The notes: generated by a model not told the origin, from the sequence alone. DNA of 64,000 bases from Codonopsis lanceolata (GCA_013146195.2 CM028382.1:113945237-114009236), one strand, 5' to 3'; positions 1 to 12,617 are shown, numbered from the stretch's first letter. Numbers and translations: made by a program.

Positions 1-1150
1 TAACGTATGAAAAAGTTAACAAGCAAAATGAAAGTGCTAAGAAAGAAAAAGAAAAAGAAAAACCGATTTTTCTGGACATAAAGGAACCTTATGTTGCACC
101 TCCTGCTTATGTGCCCCCTATCATGTTTCCTGGTCGTTTGATGCAGTTTAAGGCTAATAGATAGTTTGCTGAAATTTATAATATGCTATCCAAGGTGAAC
201 ATAACTTTACCGTTATTGAATGTGATTAAAACAATACCTGCCTATGCAAAGTTTTTCAAAGAATTAAGTTCTAGAAAACAAAAATTTCTGATAGATGAAA
301 AAGTGATTATGTCTGAAAATGTTAGTGATGTTCTTCAACAAAATCTCCCACCAAAATTAAAGATCCTGGAAGTTTTAATGTGGATATTACTTTAGGAAAT
401 TCAAAGAAAATCAAAGCGATGTTGGATCTTGGTGCTAGTATCAATCTGATGCCCTTTTTGGTTTATAAACAATTAGGGTTAGGAGAATTAAAACCTACTT
501 CGATAACATTGCAATTAGCAGATCGATCAGTTAAGCACCCATTAGGAATTGTGGAAGATATTTTAGTCCAAGTAGAGAAATTAATTATGCCTGCCGATTT
601 TGTAGTTCTTGAAATGGAAAATCGAGCTAATGCTATCGAAGAATCACCTCCTTTTCTTCTTGGAAGACCATTTATGGCTACAGCCAATACAGTGATCAAT
701 GTTAAGAATGGAAAAATTGTCCATGACTGCTATGGGTGAAACAGTTCAAATTTCTGTCTTCAATGCTTTGAAGCAACTGGATGATATGAGTGACTGTTTC
801 TATGTTGATGAAATAGAGACCATAGTGGCTAAAAATTTAGTGCAAGAAGTAAAAAAAGACAAATTAGAAGAATTCCTAACTAATGAAGATAAAAATGAAA
901 ATAATGAAGATAGTGAATTGACAAAACAATTTGAGGGAAAAGAAGAAATAGGAACGGAGAAAATAGTTCGCGAGCCCTTAGGAAATTTTAACGAGAAGTT
1001 AGTCCCTTCTATTGAATCTCCTCCTGTCTTAGAATTAAAACCTTTGCTCGACCATTTAAAATATGTTTTCTTGGGAAAAAATGAAACCTTGCCTGTTATT
1101 ATTTCTTCAAAATTGACTAAAGAGCAAGAGAAAAAAATTAATAAATGTGT
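1..1150 (+). pseudogene. gag C-terminus, aspartic protease and linker of Athila element (decayed)
   Basis: Bases 3-395 read as the C-terminal gag region with one in-frame TAG at 162. A frameshift near 360 moves into the retropepsin-like protease, readable to 739, with the active-site motif LDLGASINLMP at about 422-454 and the LLGRPFMATA flap/C-terminal motif near 655-685. A second frameshift near 715 leads into an acidic Lys/Glu-rich linker (to about 1145) before the reverse transcriptase. The protease would cleave the polyprotein. With a TAG and several frameshifts no functional polyprotein can be made. Confidence 0.85.
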
Positions 1151-2101
1151 TACAAGAACACAAAGAAACAATAGGATGGACCCTAACTGATTTGAAGGGT
1201 ATAAGTCCCACCAAGTGTATGCACAGAATTCATCTTGAAGTAGATGCTAAACCGTCAAGAGAACATCAAAGGCGATTGAATCCTCACATGGAGGAAGCCG
1301 TAAGAAAGGAAGTTCTTAAACTCCTAGATGCGGGTATTATTTACCCCATCTCTGCTAGTAAATGGTTAAAGTCCTGTTCAGGTAGTCCCAAAGAAATCTG
1401 GAATCACAGTGATTAAAAATGATAAAGATGAGTTAGTGCCAACCAGGACTGTTACAGGTTATAGGATGTGTATTGATTTGAGAAAACTTAATGTTGCGAC
1501 TAAGAAAGACCACTTTCCATTACCATTCATAGAGAAAATCTTAGAAAGATTAGCTGGTTACGAGTTTTATTGCTTTTTAGATGGATTTTCTGGGTATAAC
1601 CAAATTCCAATTGCCCCAGAAGATCAAGAAAAGACAACCTTCACATGCCCCTTTGGCACTTTTGCATATAGAAGGATGCCTTTCGGTCTATGTAACGCTC
1701 CAACTACTTTCCAAAGATGCACGATCTCCATTTTTTCTGATTTAATTGAAAAGTGTGTTGAAGTATTTATGGATGATTTTTCCGTCTATGGAAACTCTTT
1801 CGATAAATGTTTAAATAATTTGACTTTAGTACTTAAACAATGCCGGAAATCTAATTTGACCCTTAGTTGGAAAAAATGTCATTTCATGGTCAACCAAGAA
1901 ATTGTTTTAGGACATATAGTGTCGAAAAGAGGAATGGAGGTTGACTCAGCTAAAGTAGAAGTTATTTCTAAATTACCCCCTCCAGTCTCAGTAAAAGGTG
2001 TTAGAAGTTTTCTTGGGCATGCAGGTTTCTATAGGCGTTTCATTCAAGACTTTTCAAAAATTTGTAAACCTTTGTGTAATTTGCTTGCGAAAGACACATA
2101 A
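1147..2101 (+). pseudogene. Reverse transcriptase domain of Athila element (decayed)
   Basis: The region begins with the conserved thumbnail GWTLTDLKGISPTKCMHRI (1174-1230). It continues through RMCIDLRKLN (about 1465-1494), FLDGFSGYNQIP (1576-1611), FAYRRMPFGLCNAPTTFQR and the catalytic FMDDFSVYG at 1766-1792, a variant of the YXDD box found in plant Ty3/gypsy elements. A frameshift near 1367 separates the first part from the palm domain, and a TAA at 2099 closes the frame before RNase H. The enzyme copies element RNA into DNA. The catalytic residues are present but the frame is broken. Confidence 0.9.
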
Positions 2102-2103
2102 TT

Positions 2104-2695
2104 TATTTTTGACAAGGACTGTTTAGAGGCTTTCAATTTGTTAAAGGAAAAATTAACAACTGCTCATATCCTATCTAGCCCTAACTGGTCATTACCATTT
2201 GAAATTATGTGTGATGCATCGGATTTTGCCATAGGAGCTGTTTTAGGTCAAAAGATTGATAAGAAACCGCATGTAATCCATTATGCGAGTAGAACTCTTA
2301 ATGATGCCCAGTTAAATTATACAACAACTGAAAAAGAATTTCTAGCTGTGATTTTTGCCTTAGAAAAATTTAGATCTTATCTGTTAGGCTCCAAAGTGAT
2401 TGTTTATTCTGATCATGCTGCTTTGAAATATTTGTTGACTAAGAAGGATGCTAAACCTAGACTAATTAGGTGGATGCTCTTACTTCAAGAATTTGATATT
2501 GCAATTAAGGATAAGAAAGGCTGTGAAAACGTAGTTGCTGATCATTTATCTAGATTGGAACTTTGGCCATATTTTGAAAAGCATCTGATTGATAGCAATA
2601 TTCCGGTGAGAGATGTTTTTCCCGATGAACAACTGTATTCAGTAAAAATTGGTGAACCTTGGTATGCCGATTTTGTGAACTTTATTGTGGCTTGA
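2104..2695 (+). pseudogene. RNase H domain of Athila element
   Basis: Translation contains the RNase H core: CDASDFAIGAVLGQ (about 2209-2250), HYASRTLNDAQLNY, TEKEFLAVIFALEKFRSYLLG, YSDHAALKYLL (about 2404-2436) and the closing ADHLSRLE near 2541. All the usual acidic positions are visible. It follows the reverse transcriptase frame after a TAA at 2099 and ends at a stop at 2693, where the frame changes into the integrase. The domain removes RNA from RNA:DNA hybrids during replication of the element. Confidence 0.88.
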
Positions 2696-3780
2696 TGTAG
2701 TGAACCCTGATTTTGGATACCATGAGCGGAAGAAATTTCTGTCTGATGTTAAAAATTATTTTTGGGATGAACCTTACTTGTTTAAACGTGGCCCGGATTT
2801 GGTAATTCGAAGATGTATTCCCGAGGAAGAACATCATAGTGTTCTAACTTTTTGTCATGGTTTTGCCTGTGGTGGACATTTTAGTGGTGAAAAGACTGCT
2901 AGGAAGGTATTACAATCTGGCCTTTATTGGCCATCCTTATTCAAAGATACACATCAGTTTGCAAAGAGTTGTGACAAATGTCAAAGGTCAGGGAGTATAA
3001 GTAAGAGAAACAAAATGCCCCAAATTTCTAATTTGGTTGTAGAAGTTTTCGATGTTTGGGGAATAGATTTTATGGGACCCTTTCCTATCTCTCAAGGATT
3101 TGAATATATCTTGGTAGGAGTTGATTATGTATCAAAATGGATCGAAGCAATCCCTACAAGAAATAATGATGCTAAAACAGTGATAAAATTTCTGTGTGCA
3201 AATATTTTTAGAAGGCATGGGATGCCAAGAGCAATAATAAGCGATCAAAGGACACATTTCACTAATAAGTTAGTCAATGCCTATCTGAAACGATATAGGG
3301 TAGTTCATATGTTGTCTACTCCATACCACCCACAGACATCAGGTCAAGTGGAAATGAGCAATAGACAAATCAAAGGAGTGTTAGAAAAGACTGTCCAATC
3401 CAATAGGAAAGATTGGACATTAAAATTGAATGATGCTTTATGGGCATATAGGATAGCCTATAAAACTCCATTAGGGTTAAGTCCCTATAGAATTTTTTTA
3501 TGGAAAAGCATGTCATTTACCTGTGGAATTAGAACATAAAGCTTTTTGGGCAATCAAAACCCTTAACATGGATATGACCCTAGCAGGTGAAAAACAAATG
3601 CTTCAGTTAAATGAGTTAGAAGAACATAGGTTAGAATCCTATGAAAATATGAAAATTTACAAGGAAAAGACTAAGCGATTGCACGATGAGAAAATTCTTT
3701 CTAAAACTTATATCCTGGAATGAAAGTCCTTTTATTTAATTCTAGATTGAAATTATTTCCAGAAAAGCTTAAATCGCGTT
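2685..3780 (+). pseudogene. Integrase of Athila element (decayed)
   Basis: The N-terminal HHCC zinc-binding region is visible around HGFACGGH and SCDKCQRSG (about 2850-2990). The catalytic core follows: GIDFMG (first Asp, near 3063), ISDQRTHF (second Asp, near 3240; DQR replaces the common DGG) and SGQVEMSN (Glu, near 3350). The frame stops at 3537 and the C-terminal part continues in another frame from 3523 to 3723. The protein would insert element DNA into the chromosome. Frame breaks make this copy inactive. Confidence 0.88.
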
Positions 3781-3964
3781 GGTCAAGTCCGTTTGAAGTA
3801 GTAAATGTTTTTGTTCATGGAGCAGTTGAGCTCAAATGTTATAAAACTAATGAAACATTCAAAATCAATTGACATAGAGATAAACTCTATCATGAAGGTG
3901 TATCGATCGTGAAACAAGTTGAGTCGATGGACGTGTTTGATTTAGGCTGATGGGTTGGCTGACG

Positions 3965-4125
3965 TCGAGCGAACGACGTTAAACAAAAGCGCTGCGTGGG
4001 AGGCAACCCACTAATTTTCAAATTTGTTGTTGTACAATAGTTATTTTGAACCCTTGCTTGATTTTGAGATTTTTAAACTCTATTGCATTATTTGCAAAAT
4101 TTAAGTTTGGGGGAGAAATATTTAA
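3965..4125 (+). other. Conserved post-integrase spacer with small hairpin and purine tract
   Basis: Just after the pol remnant is a segment of the type conserved downstream of integrase in plant Ty3/gypsy elements: a GACGTTAAACAAAAGCGCT stretch and then TGGGAGGCAACCCA, which can fold as a 4-bp stem with a 6-base loop. A purine-rich tract AAGTTTGGGGGAGA at 4103-4116 resembles the polypurine tract of the element, but lies more than 4 kb from the LTR. Confidence 0.5.
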
Positions 4126-4299
4126 TAGTGTTATATTTATATGTTTTGTTTTTTATGTTTTCATTTAATGTATTTGTTAATTAGTTTTAGGTTGTTGAAG
4201 GATATATTAGAGCACCGAAGGAAGACATAGTCGGACCTTAATGATTAAGAATTAATACTCAGTTATTTTTTATTAAAAAAAAGAAAATCAGTATTTGTG

Positions 4300-4877
4300 A
4301 AAAATAGCTTGAGCGATCGCCCAGCACTTAGGCTAAGCGATCGCACAAATTCCAGTGCGATGGCTTCTTAATCTTTGGCCTGAGCGATCGCTCAATGCAT
4401 AGACTAGGTGACCGCTCAGCCCCGTTATTTCAAATTCTCCGGACAGCCAACAGACACATAACAATACACTCCCTCTCTCTCTCTCTTCAAGCAACTCGAA
4501 ATTTCTATGCCTTCTCTCTAAGATTCCGGCTAATCTAACTATCCAAACTCATTCAAACTTCATCATTCACTTCCCCTCACCCTACATTCCACATCTATCC
4601 GTTCATTTTTTGCGATCGGTGAAGATTTTGCCCCGACGGATTCCGGCGACCTCCATTGTTTCCGGCGAATTTTTCGGCCACAAAGCTCAAGTTTTTCTTC
4701 ACATTTGTGAGTATTTCTTACTCTCTTCTACTTTTATGCACATTTTTAGTAGTTTAAATTGATTATTGCATAAATTGTTAGTTTAGAGTAATTTTTATTC
4801 TTGTCATTTACAAGCTTTGTTGGGTTTTCTGATTTGAGAGGAGTGTTTTGAGTGATCTTTTTACTTAATTAATTTTA
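4300..4877 (+). promoter_or_regulatory. Leader/promoter-like region of the Athila 3' ORF with repeated GCGATCGC palindromes
   Basis: Three GCGATCGC octamers occur at 4313, 4337 and 4384, in the wider form TGAGCGATCGCTCA. One diverged relative (GTGACCGCTCA) sits near 4408. The same module (TGAGCGATC, CTCA, about 10 bases, GCGACCGCTCA) recurs in the LTR at 8551-8589. Downstream lies a CT-rich leader (4470-4490) and a strong 5' splice-like GTGAGT at 4709, before the ATG at 4878. This layout suggests a separate transcript for the 3' ORF, but no TATA box is obvious and the intron is not proven. Confidence 0.4.
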
Positions 4878-6002
4878 ATGGCACCTAAGAAGCGTAGTAA
4901 AATTTCCGACGAAGGCATATCATCTTCTGCTCCGGTAATAGAATTTGATCCTGCCTACTTTTTGAACGCCAAACATTATCAAAACTATTTAAATAGTTTT
5001 CATTCTAAGGCCATCATTCCGGAGTGCGGTTTTGATTTTAAAAATTATCAGTTGAAACACCATTTCGCAAGAAATGGTTGGAAAAACTTGTGCGCTACAC
5101 CGGGTGAGGTCGTTGTGCCAATTGTCCGTGAGTTCTATGCTCACAGTGGACAAGTGATGAGAGAGGACCCCAACTCTTCTTGGGTTCGGGGTAAATTTGT
5201 TAAATTTGATTATTCAGCCATTTGTGATTATTATCGCTTGCATGTTGTTAGGGCTGATGATTATCAATCCTATTTACCTTATAACATCCCGATGGCCACT
5301 GTTAGTGCAAGGATAGCCTTGCCTGGGTCCGAGTGGACCCATGGACGTAACGAGTTGGTTGGACGTCCTCGTCCAATTAGGGAGTCTCTTTTGACTTCTC
5401 AGGCTAGGGGAATTTATAAATTTATTTGTGCGAGGGTGATGCCCACGACACATCAGTCTGATGTGACGTGGACTAGGGCGGTGTTAATTTACACCATCCT
5501 AACTCAGGGTTCCGTTGATATTGCTACGATCATCAATGGGCAACTTAGAGGCATGGTTGAGAAAACCATGAATACGGCCCTTCATTTTCCTAGTCTTATC
5601 ATTGGCCTCTGTGCTGCCGCGGGAGTCACGTGGACTCCCAATTTATAGCGAATCAAGTCGATGCCCAATGCCGCCCAAAAGGGTGTCATTAATAGGACAC
5701 GACAACCCTATGATCGTCACCCCATCGACCAAGGCGAGGATGTTGAGATGGATGAGATGGATCCTTTGAAGGAGATCTCTACCCAGTTAGTGGAGGTCCA
5801 GTTAGGCTTAGACGCTATCCATCTGTACGTGGACCATAGGAATGACATGCTCCAACAGCATGTCGATCATCAATTAGATAGGATTGAGCAACATGTGGAG
5901 CAGGGTCTAGCGGACCAAAACTACATTTATGGGTATAATACCCAATTTTTCCATAACATTGCCTCCAACCTCAACATGCCTCTGGACACTGTCCTTGAAT
6001 GA
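4878..6002 (+). pseudogene. 3' accessory ORF of Athila element (putative plant transposon protein type)
   Basis: An ATG in a clean context opens a 375-codon frame interrupted only by a TAG at 5646-5648 and closed by TGA at 6000. Residues 1-20 are basic and Ser-rich. The central part carries the pattern VPIVREFYAHSG...WVRGKFVKFDYSAICDYY (about residues 75-115), typical of proteins often labelled putative plant transposon protein. The C-terminal third (after the TAG) is rich in His, Asp and Gln repeats (DHRND, QQHVDHQLD, EQHVEQ), suggesting a short coiled coil. It sits where Athila elements carry an env-like ORF, but no signal peptide or membrane segment is visible, so an envelope role is not supported. 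Its function is unknown. Confidence 0.75.
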
Positions 6003-8273
6003 CGTCCTCCTTCGTTATTTGGTCCTGACTCATCTGGAGTCGACACTTAAATAGTGTCTTCCTTCGTTATGCGGATTTGCCATCTGTTTTCCAATTTCTC
6101 CTTTGTTTTTCTCCCTTATCTTTCGATCCAGCATTTTGAGGACAAAATAGAATTTAAGTTTGGGGGGGGGGGGATTCTAGGTTTTGGGTCTTTTCAGGTC
6201 TTAGCTTAATGAGAATTGGGAACTAGTGGTTAAATAGTGCTATGTACATGAGACAACTAGTGTCCCTTATATCCTTTCTTTTACCTATTTTCTTATTTTT
6301 GTTTCTTTTTATTTTAGGAGTTGATGAAGTGAAATACTGAGACAAAGGCAGTGACCACCCCAGCTGTTTGCTTATCCGGCCTTATTCTAATTAGCATCAA
6401 CCTCCAAAAAAAAATTTTAATTATTCTCGAGTCGTGTGCGGAATTTAAGTCGATGATGATTAATGCTATGACCCGCATGACTTCTTCCTTGATCCTTCGG
6501 GAATTTACTCTGTTGTGTAAATTTCCTATGATTAATCCCTTTGTGTACTCATGCCCCACCATTATTGAAGGACTTGGACATTTTTATCTAGTATATAGCT
6601 CACATGACATTCTCCAAGAGACTGATTTTGTGCACCTAATTAAGAAGAGTAACTGTCTTTATGCGAATGTTACATTGAATTGTAACTTAGGGTCATTTTT
6701 ATAGAAATTAATTTTTTTGGAATTGTCTTGTTAATATATCTCAAGCACACTTTTGAATCGTGATTGCATGTTAGTCTCTAATTTCTCGACATCTTCTCTA
6801 GTGAAAGCTTATGTCAAACACGTTAGGAGCTATTCTTCATTTCATATATGGATGTGATATTGTAATTGTATTTCATTTTCTATGGAATTTTGCATGATGA
6901 CTTGGCACTAGAACATGATTTATGCCATCTTTGGATCGTTTGAGCCTTTGCAGCTTCCTGACCTATCTATATTATATCTCTAGTGTCCCCTTTTGAGCTT
7001 TATTAAAAGAATAGCGTGTGCAAAAGCACACATTGACCCCCATTCGACATCATTTCTATTACCCACGTTATCTTAACCCTAAAAAACTTATACACTTTAG
7101 CCTACCTTTGAGAAAGTAGAACTTGGATGGAAATTGATGTTGCATGGATTGTCATTATTTTATATCCTCCTATAATTTCATCTTCTTCCTTGTATTCTCC
7201 GTTATCTAAAAAAAACCGGAGTGAAGAAGATAAAAAGAAATGATCAGAAGATTAAAAAGAATATATGGAGTGCAAAATACAATTAAAAAATGGCATAACT
7301 CAACAAAAGAAAAAGCGGATGAGCACTCAGTTATGAAAGAAAATAGATAGTAAAATGCAAGTTTGGGAGAAAAATTACCCCAAGTCTTTGTCTTTTCAGG
7401 TCCTAGCCTAATGCATGTATCCATGCAATGGAAGCAATGAGGAAATTGGGAAGTTGTGCTCTCTCGCTTTGAATTTCTTTCCCTCTTATTGTTACCCATT
7501 TACCATGACCTTACATTACAAGCTTATTAAAGTCTTATTGATCTAGTGCCGCTTTATCATGTTGTATCTTCCTTGATATGATTAATACATGTTAATTGAT
7601 CCATAATTCATATACACTTCTTGGTTAAGCCCAACGTGTTAGCATAATCTGAGCTATTGCAAGTAACTAAGAAATAAGAGCATTGTATTCATACATAGGA
7701 AGTGCATGGGATGGATGTAAAAGCATTATTTTTTATTCCTTAATATTCTCTTTTCTGTTAAGTGACCGGATATTGATGGTAGACTCTCATTTTTAATGCA
7801 TGTTGGTTTGATTTTCAAAATTTGGAGAGAATGAATGTTGTGCTTTGCTTGATTAAACTGTCTAATTTTGAATATGCTATATGAGTGGGAGTTCACACAA
7901 TTTGATCAATCATAGTACTATTTGCATGATAGAGTGAACTCATTTGGTACTAGAATTAGTCCTTACACATATGTAGAGCATTGCTTGAGACTGCCGTTAA
8001 TTTTGGCACTATATGACTTGAGAATAATAACCAAAAAGATTTTCTTTATTTTATTTTCCGTTTTTCTAGTTTTAGTTTTAATTGTTTTTGTATTTATCTG
8101 CATAGTCGAGTCGCTCTTTTGAGTCTCCTTGAGTTTGTGGGTTTCTAGAGGAGTGTAAATAGTGTCACCCTCCAAAAGATTTTTTTGTTATTTCTGTATT
8201 GTTTTATTTATTTAATTGCTTTTGTATTTATATGTTTACTCATGGACGAGCAAAGTCTAAGTTTGGAGGTATT
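6003..8273 (+). other. Non-coding 3' region of Athila element
   Basis: No credible gene is seen. There are purine tracts of the AAGTTTGGGG type at 6156-6175 (followed by a run of G) and near 7360. The tract directly before the LTR (about 8260-8273, AGTTTGGAGGTATT) is the likely plus-strand priming polypurine tract. Short open frames on either strand are AT-rich and unlike any protein. Confidence 0.6.
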
Positions 8274-9556
8274 TGATAGATGTGTTTTATACGCATCTAT
8301 TGTGTATATATTCCTACTTAGATTGTGCTTTTTCTGCGAGTTTCCAAAGCTTTTGATATGTGTTTTAGTGTTTTATGAGTTTCAGGCTAAAGTTGAGGAA
8401 AAAAATGGATTTTAGGCGATTTTGCAATTATATGAAGTTTCCAAGGGCCTAAGTGCAATTCTGCTGAAGAAAAAGGATAAAAAGGGCTAAAAAGACTGTT
8501 CAGAAGGCTGAGTGCGCAAAAAACAGAAGCAAGAATTCGGAAGCAGGAGCCTGAGCGATCACTCAGGGCATGGGTTGAGCGACCGCTCAACCCTGATTTT
8601 CAGCATGGGCAGATTTCATCTTTTCTCCAAAAACCCTAGCTAGTAGAAATAAAACTCTACCTCTACAAGCTTTGTATCATCCTTTTTAGGTCAAATTAGG
8701 CTGCTCTTGAGCACTCTCAAGAGGCAAAAATACTTTGTAATTTAGTTTTACTTTCAATTATTGAAGATTGAAGATGATCCAATCCATTCATATGTGTTCA
8801 TCATCTATGATGAACTAACTTTTCCATCCTAGGTATTGGAGGTAACTTTATATCGAATTTTATGTGTTAATATATTCTTATTCTATCAACTTATTATTTA
8901 TCATATTAGATTATAATTGGTTTACATTGAAATTATTGCATAATGGCTGCGTTAATGAATGTGTAAGCTCGTGGGTATGATGAACTGCACCATCTAATGC
9001 ATAAGTCATACACTGGCCAACCTAATTGATAAATAGGTCTCTCTGATTCCCGACCGTAGGCTAAGGAGTAGATCTAAGTTCGTATTGTATGGTGGAATGC
9101 AATATGGAGTACCATAGAGTCCGTTCCTCCATGCTTTAATTCCTATGGAACCTAATGGACTCTTAATTACTGTGTGGACGGACAATGAAAGCACAGCCAA
9201 AGCAGAGTACTATGGATTGCAATCCTCGACCGTAAGTCCCAATCCTTTACCTAGCGTTAGGACCCATAATTGATAGATATGATACAAGTGAATCCCAACA
9301 CCTAGACTTTATCATCCATAAAACTTTCACAAATTCAGTCTTCTGCAAGTAATTAATTTTAGATTCCTTTCAGTAGTTTAATTTAGTATTAATTTCAATT
9401 CAAAAACAAAAACCCCTCTTTTATTTTATTGCAATTGTTTTAATTAGTTTAGATTAAATCCTTTTTAATTCATTCTCCCTGAGGTTCGACCCTTGCTACC
9501 ATATTTCTATTCTACAATAGTCTTGTGCACTTGCAAGGTAATTTTAAGACATATCA
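8274..9556 (+). repeat. 3' LTR of the Athila element
   Basis: The left boundary follows a polypurine tract and starts TGATAGATGTG; the right end is GACATATCA, giving TG...CA with imperfect inverted termini (TGATAGATGT versus TGATATGTC). The length is 1283 bp. It contains the TGAGCG-type palindromes at 8551-8589, an AATAAA-like hexamer near 8648, and near the 3' end the segment CCCTGAGGTTCGACCC followed by CTTGTGCACTTGCAAGG, typical of LTR ends in this lineage. The second LTR is outside the window. Confidence 0.82.
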
Positions 9557-12500
9557 TAGACATGAAGTAAAGTTGTCTTGAACAAGTTCTCATTTAGATC
9601 AAAATATAAAAGATTACACCGAGGATCTAATGATTACAAGATTCGATACAACTTCCGGTGACTTAACTACGCCTAGAAGACAACTAATCTAAACACCTGA
9701 TAGATTTTAAGAAATAAAAATGTTACAAGGAGATGTCTATGAAGACCATTGACCAAAACTGTTTAACCGAAGGGCAAAACATGATAGTGGTCAGGATCAA
9801 GTGGCTAAGCCAAGGAGAGAGAGGGGCTCATCCTTTTCTCCTCTTTAGCAGGTTTTCTATATCCAAGGTGCGCTGCATAAACACATTCTAGATTTCTAGA
9901 TATCGGTTTCAGTGTAGGCACTCATCCTCAGAGGTTTGAGAGGGAAATCCGAGGAGAATCACGTTTGACTCACTGAAGATAAGAGGTTCTTCTAAAAGAG
10001 AAGGAGCATTCAAACGTGATCATGGATATAGAGAAACATGAGATATATGCTAAATGGTTGTTGAGGTAAATCTTCATACAAGAGGAATCCTCAAAACTAA
10101 CCAAACAACTTTCGGTGTATAGAAAAGGTAATACCGAGTTTTGAGAGAGAAACTTGATCGAAGACTAAGAATACTCCTAAGTAACATTTTGAAAAGAAGG
10201 AATATTATATCGGTGTCTATCATAGTGTTTGGGAGGTAGTTTGCAAGTGATAGAGATGAAGGAAGGAATGTCTCTATAAATACTCGCTGAGGCAAGACGA
10301 ATGACCGGTTAATGAGATGAATTCATTAAGTTCTTGGTGTCCTTTCAACCACTCACAATAAAATCGTATAGGATAGTGTGAGGGATGGTTTTAATTTCTA
10401 GATATATGATAAAGGTTCTTCTTGGAAAGCCAAAAAGTTTTTGAAAAGACAAATCAGCTTTCTAAAGAAGGTAAAAAGTTTTCAATAGGACAAAACAACT
10501 TTTTTCTGAAAGATCTTGTCAAAAATGACTTTTCAGGAAGACGTTTCAGAAAAAAGAGTTTAATTTCAAAAATACTTTCACTTTTTCAAGATTTTTGTTT
10601 CTACCGAAAATCTTAGAAATTGTCTTTTACTTTAGGAAATAGTCAGTTTCGAAAAGTTTAACGTCAACCTTTGTAAAAATAGCAAAAATACCCTTGTATA
10701 TTGCATTTTATCTACTTAGGTGAAAACTCCTATAAGTCAGCACATAGAATTGAGCTTATGAAATGCTGCAACGCAAGATTATTTGTCAAAGATGAAGGAT
10801 TGATGTTCACGAATACAAAACAGATCAAAGATAACTTAAATTACTTTGAAGAAATAACATCAAACCACTTGAGTAAAGTAAATCATACTTAATAGATAAG
10901 ATAAGGAACATTAACGCTAAGTATGATAAGCAATTACTCAAGCGTTATATTTACATGGATAAACAGAGAAGAACAGAGCATGCAAATATAAAGCTGTGCA
11001 GTGATGATATATTCATGATCTTGGTTATCAATGAATCGTAGAGATAAAACAGATATCAATCATATATCAGAACCCAGAGAGAAGAAGATGTGACTGAAAC
11101 ATATGAATAGAATCTTGCAAGTCAGTCAAGCATAATATTTTATGATGTTAGAGAGAGTATAAAATTTGCTTGTTGATCTTGAGAGAATCTGTATTCCTTA
11201 ATGAAAATCAAGAAGATCATTAGCAGCATTTTATGAGCTTTAGAAAGCTCCAGAAAAATCTAGATACTGGAATAAGTTTTTCAAGAAAATCCATGGAATG
11301 GAGGAAGGAGAATCTGGATCTTGAATATCTTATTCTCCCTTGGTCTTATGTGCTCATAGAAATAAAAAAAGAACAAATTGAAGGATGGAACACTAGACAT
11401 GGGATGTACCTTAAGCGACAATCATGTTCAGATCGAGGTAGATGTTCTTCAGAATGAGCTTTTTGGAATCTGAGCTAACATGTCCGTATACTTGACAGAT
11501 GTTGTCTAAAGAATAGATTTTTTTGCAACAACTTACAAAATCTTTAATTCGTATTTCTTAACAATTGATTTCAGATAACTCTTTGAAATATAGGCCAAGT
11601 TCCCAGAAACTAAATATCATATAACAGAGGGATCAATCAATGTTTCATGATATAAAGTTTTTGACTCTTAACCTTTTTCATAAGAAGAAATAAGAATCAT
11701 TAAAAATTCTTTCACTTTAAGGTTGCAGAATTTTGAACTAAGAAATTTCTCTCAAGAAGGTGTTAAATTGATACCAATCGTTAGCCTTATGTCAAGAGAA
11801 TTGGAATCAAGGATTTATTTAAGATGAAGCATCCATCGGAATGTTATACATCTGAGAAAGTTTTATTCATAGTGTCAATTGAAGTGTACTTCTGTCATAT
11901 AAATAAATTTCTCATATTCAAGTAAGGAATCATCATAGGAATTGTCTAACTCAATTGATTTTTGAAAGCAAAATAGTTTTTCAAGGTGAGCACGTTTTCA
12001 AAAATATTTCTCATGAAATCCTTGTCGAAAGAGTTTTGAAATAAAAAAATTTCTTTTGACATGCATTTGGAGTGAGCAATTAAGGATCAAACTCTCAGGT
12101 GGTTAGACCTGGCATATAGCTTAGAGAGCTTTGACGATATAGCAAGTCTGCTAGTGACGAGTCTTCAAAGTATCCTTTGGTGCACATGACAGGTCTGCTG
12201 GTGACGAGTATTTAGAGAACCTTTGACGCTACAGCAAGTCTGCTGGTGCATATGAATTGTTAGTCTGTTAATCATCATTAAGAAGGTAGGACTAGATTAG
12301 GACAACCTAACCTAAGACCTATGTGTTGTCAAACAAGCTACCACACTAACTGGTACGCAGACCTTTTAACCACTTGTTATGACACACGGTAATTGGAACA
12401 AGCAAATAAAAATATTCAGAATATCCAAAGTGATAAGTTATTTATCAAGAAGCATATTCCAACACCCTTCTTCTTTCCTTCCCATCACTCCATTTCTTTT

Positions 12501-12617
12501 CTTCTCAATCTTCTTTTCTTCCCTGCAACCCTATGTTTTTTTTCTCCATATCCTTATCCTTATGTTTTTTCTTCCTCTAACCACCATCGAAACAAAAAAT
12601 AATAATTATCATTTCTA
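9557..12617. other. Intergenic or unrecognised repeat DNA
   Basis: No gene or complete element is seen. The segment is rich in short AAG/TTTTC words. Near 12138-12250 a degenerate repeat (AGTCTGCTGGTGACGAGT-like) occurs three times. Reverse-strand reading gives only short frames. It may be old LTR-type sequence, but no termini or domains support that. Confidence 0.4.

Larger units (their letters stand above)
1..9556 (+). mobile_element. Athila-lineage Ty3/gypsy retrotransposon, 3' part
   Basis: The segment runs in order gag C-terminus, aspartic protease, reverse transcriptase, RNase H, integrase, a 3' accessory ORF and a 3' LTR; the 5' LTR and most of gag lie before the window. The gag-to-protease transition (proline-rich stretch, PSYAKF-like and LPPKLK motifs, then a DLGAS protease motif) and the accessory ORF between integrase and LTR are typical of Athila-type elements. 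The coding part has at least eight stops or frameshifts, so the copy is not autonomous. No target-site duplication can be tested because the left end is missing. Elements of this type replicate through an RNA intermediate and integrate as double-stranded DNA. Confidence 0.9.
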
